NCBI GenBank assembly: GCA_030532895.1
Contig: JAUNKF010000007.1
Coordinates: 1-64,000, forward strand
Direction of reading: 5' to 3'
Origin: Lautropia sp.
GTDB taxonomy: Bacteria > Pseudomonadota > Gammaproteobacteria > Burkholderiales > Burkholderiaceae_E
Length of the DNA stretch: 64,000 nucleotides
A model generated the notes under the pieces. That model did no database searches. It saw only the letters and a list, made by a program, of their open reading frames with translations, and was not told where the DNA came from. A program made the translations under genes and the position numbers. Shown here in pieces: positions 63,161 to 64,000 of the stretch. Every line of letters begins with the position of its first letter. The stretch's first letter is position 1.

Positions 63161-63272
63161 CGAAAAAGCCCCCCAACCACGCCCTGCACACTTTTCCACA
63201 TCTGCCGACCGGTGGTCGGCTCAGGCAGAACGAATAGACGGCTCCCCGGCAGCCCCGCGCTCAAAGGCTGGC

Positions 63273-64000
63273 ATGCTTGGCGACAAACCAGCTCAGCCAG
63301 CCTGTCCGGGAGTCCTCTTCGTGCAAAGCACCGGTAGTTTGATCGAACGCAGCCACATCGACATCCTGCGCGAACTTCGCCAGCCGATCCTGTATGCGCT
63401 CAGCCGAGGTTTCCGCAGTGCCTTCGTCAACGTGGTCGACCAGCTGGTCGAACAGATCGTGACCGAAACCTCCTGGGAACGGCAGGATCTGCTCAACGCC
63501 TCGCTTGATCTGCTGCGCAACCACAAGGCGGGTATCGAAAAGCACTTCGAACAGGCGTGCGCCCGCAGCTGGCAGGAACGCACGGGCGTCGGCGCCGACG
63601 GCCAGCTGAGCACACCGATCACCACGATCATGAACGACGAGCCGCCAACCTTGCGGCTGGTCGACGATGACACGATGCAGGATCAGCTGATGGTCTCGCG
63701 CATCTCGGCCCGTTCACGCCGCCGGATGGAGGAAGAGCTGATCGATGGGCTTCGGGCACGCTTTGGTGCGCTGCTGGAGCAGGACTGGTTTGCCGAAAAC
63801 GAGTACCCGATCGCCCCGGACATCATCCTGGAGGTGCTGCGTGAAACCCTGATGGAGTTTCAGCCCAAGAACAACAAGAGCACCACGGCCTTCCTGCTCG
63901 ACATGTTCGAGCCGAAACTCAGCATCGAGCTGATCGAACTTTATCAGGAAGTGAACCGGCGGCTCATCGCCTACCGCATCCTGCCCGAACTGCGTTACAG
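63273..64000 (+). CDS. DUF1631 family protein, 5' part
   Basis: An open frame runs off the window end after 242 codons. ATG 63273 reads MLGDKPAQPACPGVLFVQ, then RSHIDILRELRQPILYALSR, and later LRLVDDDTMQDQLMVSRISARSRRRMEEEL and FQPKNNKSTTAFLLDMFEPK, characteristic of the long DUF1631 proteins of beta-proteobacteria (about 700-800 residues). The start could instead be the GTG near 63321. The family may have regulatory roles but has no assigned function. The segment to the right is outside the window. Confidence 0.75.
   Translation, partial: MLGDKPAQPACPGVLFVQSTGSLIERSHIDILRELRQPILYALSRGFRSAFVNVVDQLVEQIVTETSWERQDLLNASLDLLRNHKAGIEKHFEQACARSWQERTGVGADGQLSTPITTIMNDEPPTLRLVDDDTMQDQLMVSRISARSRRRMEEELIDGLRARFGALLEQDWFAENEYPIAPDIILEVLRETLMEFQPKNNKSTTAFLLDMFEPKLSIELIELYQEVNRRLIAYRILPELRY

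Noticed and set aside
62009-63199. 396-codon minus-strand frame opposite glutathione reductase
   Set aside because: Antisense shadow; no recognisable family and skewed composition.
1-64000. CRISPR array, prophage or intact insertion sequence
   Set aside because: I found no regularly spaced direct repeats, no transposase or phage structural gene. The only tandem repeats are the heptamer at 27815 and the 18-base pair at 60243.

Overview
This is 64 kb of a GC-rich proteobacterial chromosome, most likely Burkholderiales. Signs of this are a single-chain porin ending in Phe, an imuA-imuB-dnaE2 SOS cassette, a DUF1631 gene at the right edge, YggS/PdxY, and PurL and NnrD of proteobacterial type. 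I see no phage structural genes, CRISPR array or intact insertion sequence. Housekeeping genes (purL, upp, gor, gdhA, nnrD, yceH, tRNAs) are interleaved with accessory blocks and decayed toxin-antitoxin remnants.

Layout. 0.15-4 kb: a porin and two divergent MFS transporters. 4-11.3 kb: a minus-strand run of cupin, TonB-dependent receptor, substrate-binding protein, permease, ATPase and NnrS. It looks like one uptake system, running from outer membrane to cytoplasm, tied to nitrogen-oxide physiology. 11.5-15 kb: an MFS transporter, PLP homeostasis genes (yggS, pdxY) and a small DUF2892 membrane protein. 15-17 kb: a stand-alone branching enzyme. 17-22.7 kb: the mutasome imuA-imuB-dnaE2. 23-25 kb: an MHYT-GGDEF-EAL protein. 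25.4-28.3 kb: a decayed HTH antitoxin, tRNA-Gly, an MFS transporter, a ParE-like toxin remnant and an AT-rich lipoprotein gene preceded by a heptamer tandem repeat.

28.7-43.9 kb: the main accessory system, an aryl-polyene (APE) type II polyketide cluster of 17 tightly overlapping plus-strand genes plus a convergent phosphopantetheinyl transferase. It holds two carrier proteins, two ketosynthases, a chain-length-factor-like protein, a ketoreductase, dehydratases and an adenylating ligase. It also holds acyltransferases, a glycosyltransferase, a LolA-like protein, an MMPL exporter, a lipoprotein and a flavin-dependent halogenase-like enzyme. Together these should build an aryl-capped polyene, attach it to a lipid or glycolipid, and move it to the outer membrane. 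The ligase (ApeH-like) is fused to a hot-dog dehydratase (ApeI-like).

44-54 kb: an HD-domain protein, a RES/Xre-like toxin-antitoxin pair, a second near-identical tRNA-Gly locus, tRNA-Leu, an SGNH esterase and divergent YbbA-like ATPase bracketed by matching inverted repeats, NnrD with two extra insertions, and yceH. After yceH comes a decayed AbiEii-type toxin locus enclosed by a partial duplication of the yceH 5' end, then glutamate dehydrogenase. 54-64 kb: purL, an orphan TAXI solute-binding protein, an MnmC-like oxidoreductase, upp, glutathione reductase and the start of a DUF1631 gene.

A dispersed intergenic element (core CGTGTYATGCAC followed a few bases later by TTCGTCCCC) recurs at about nine places in both orientations.
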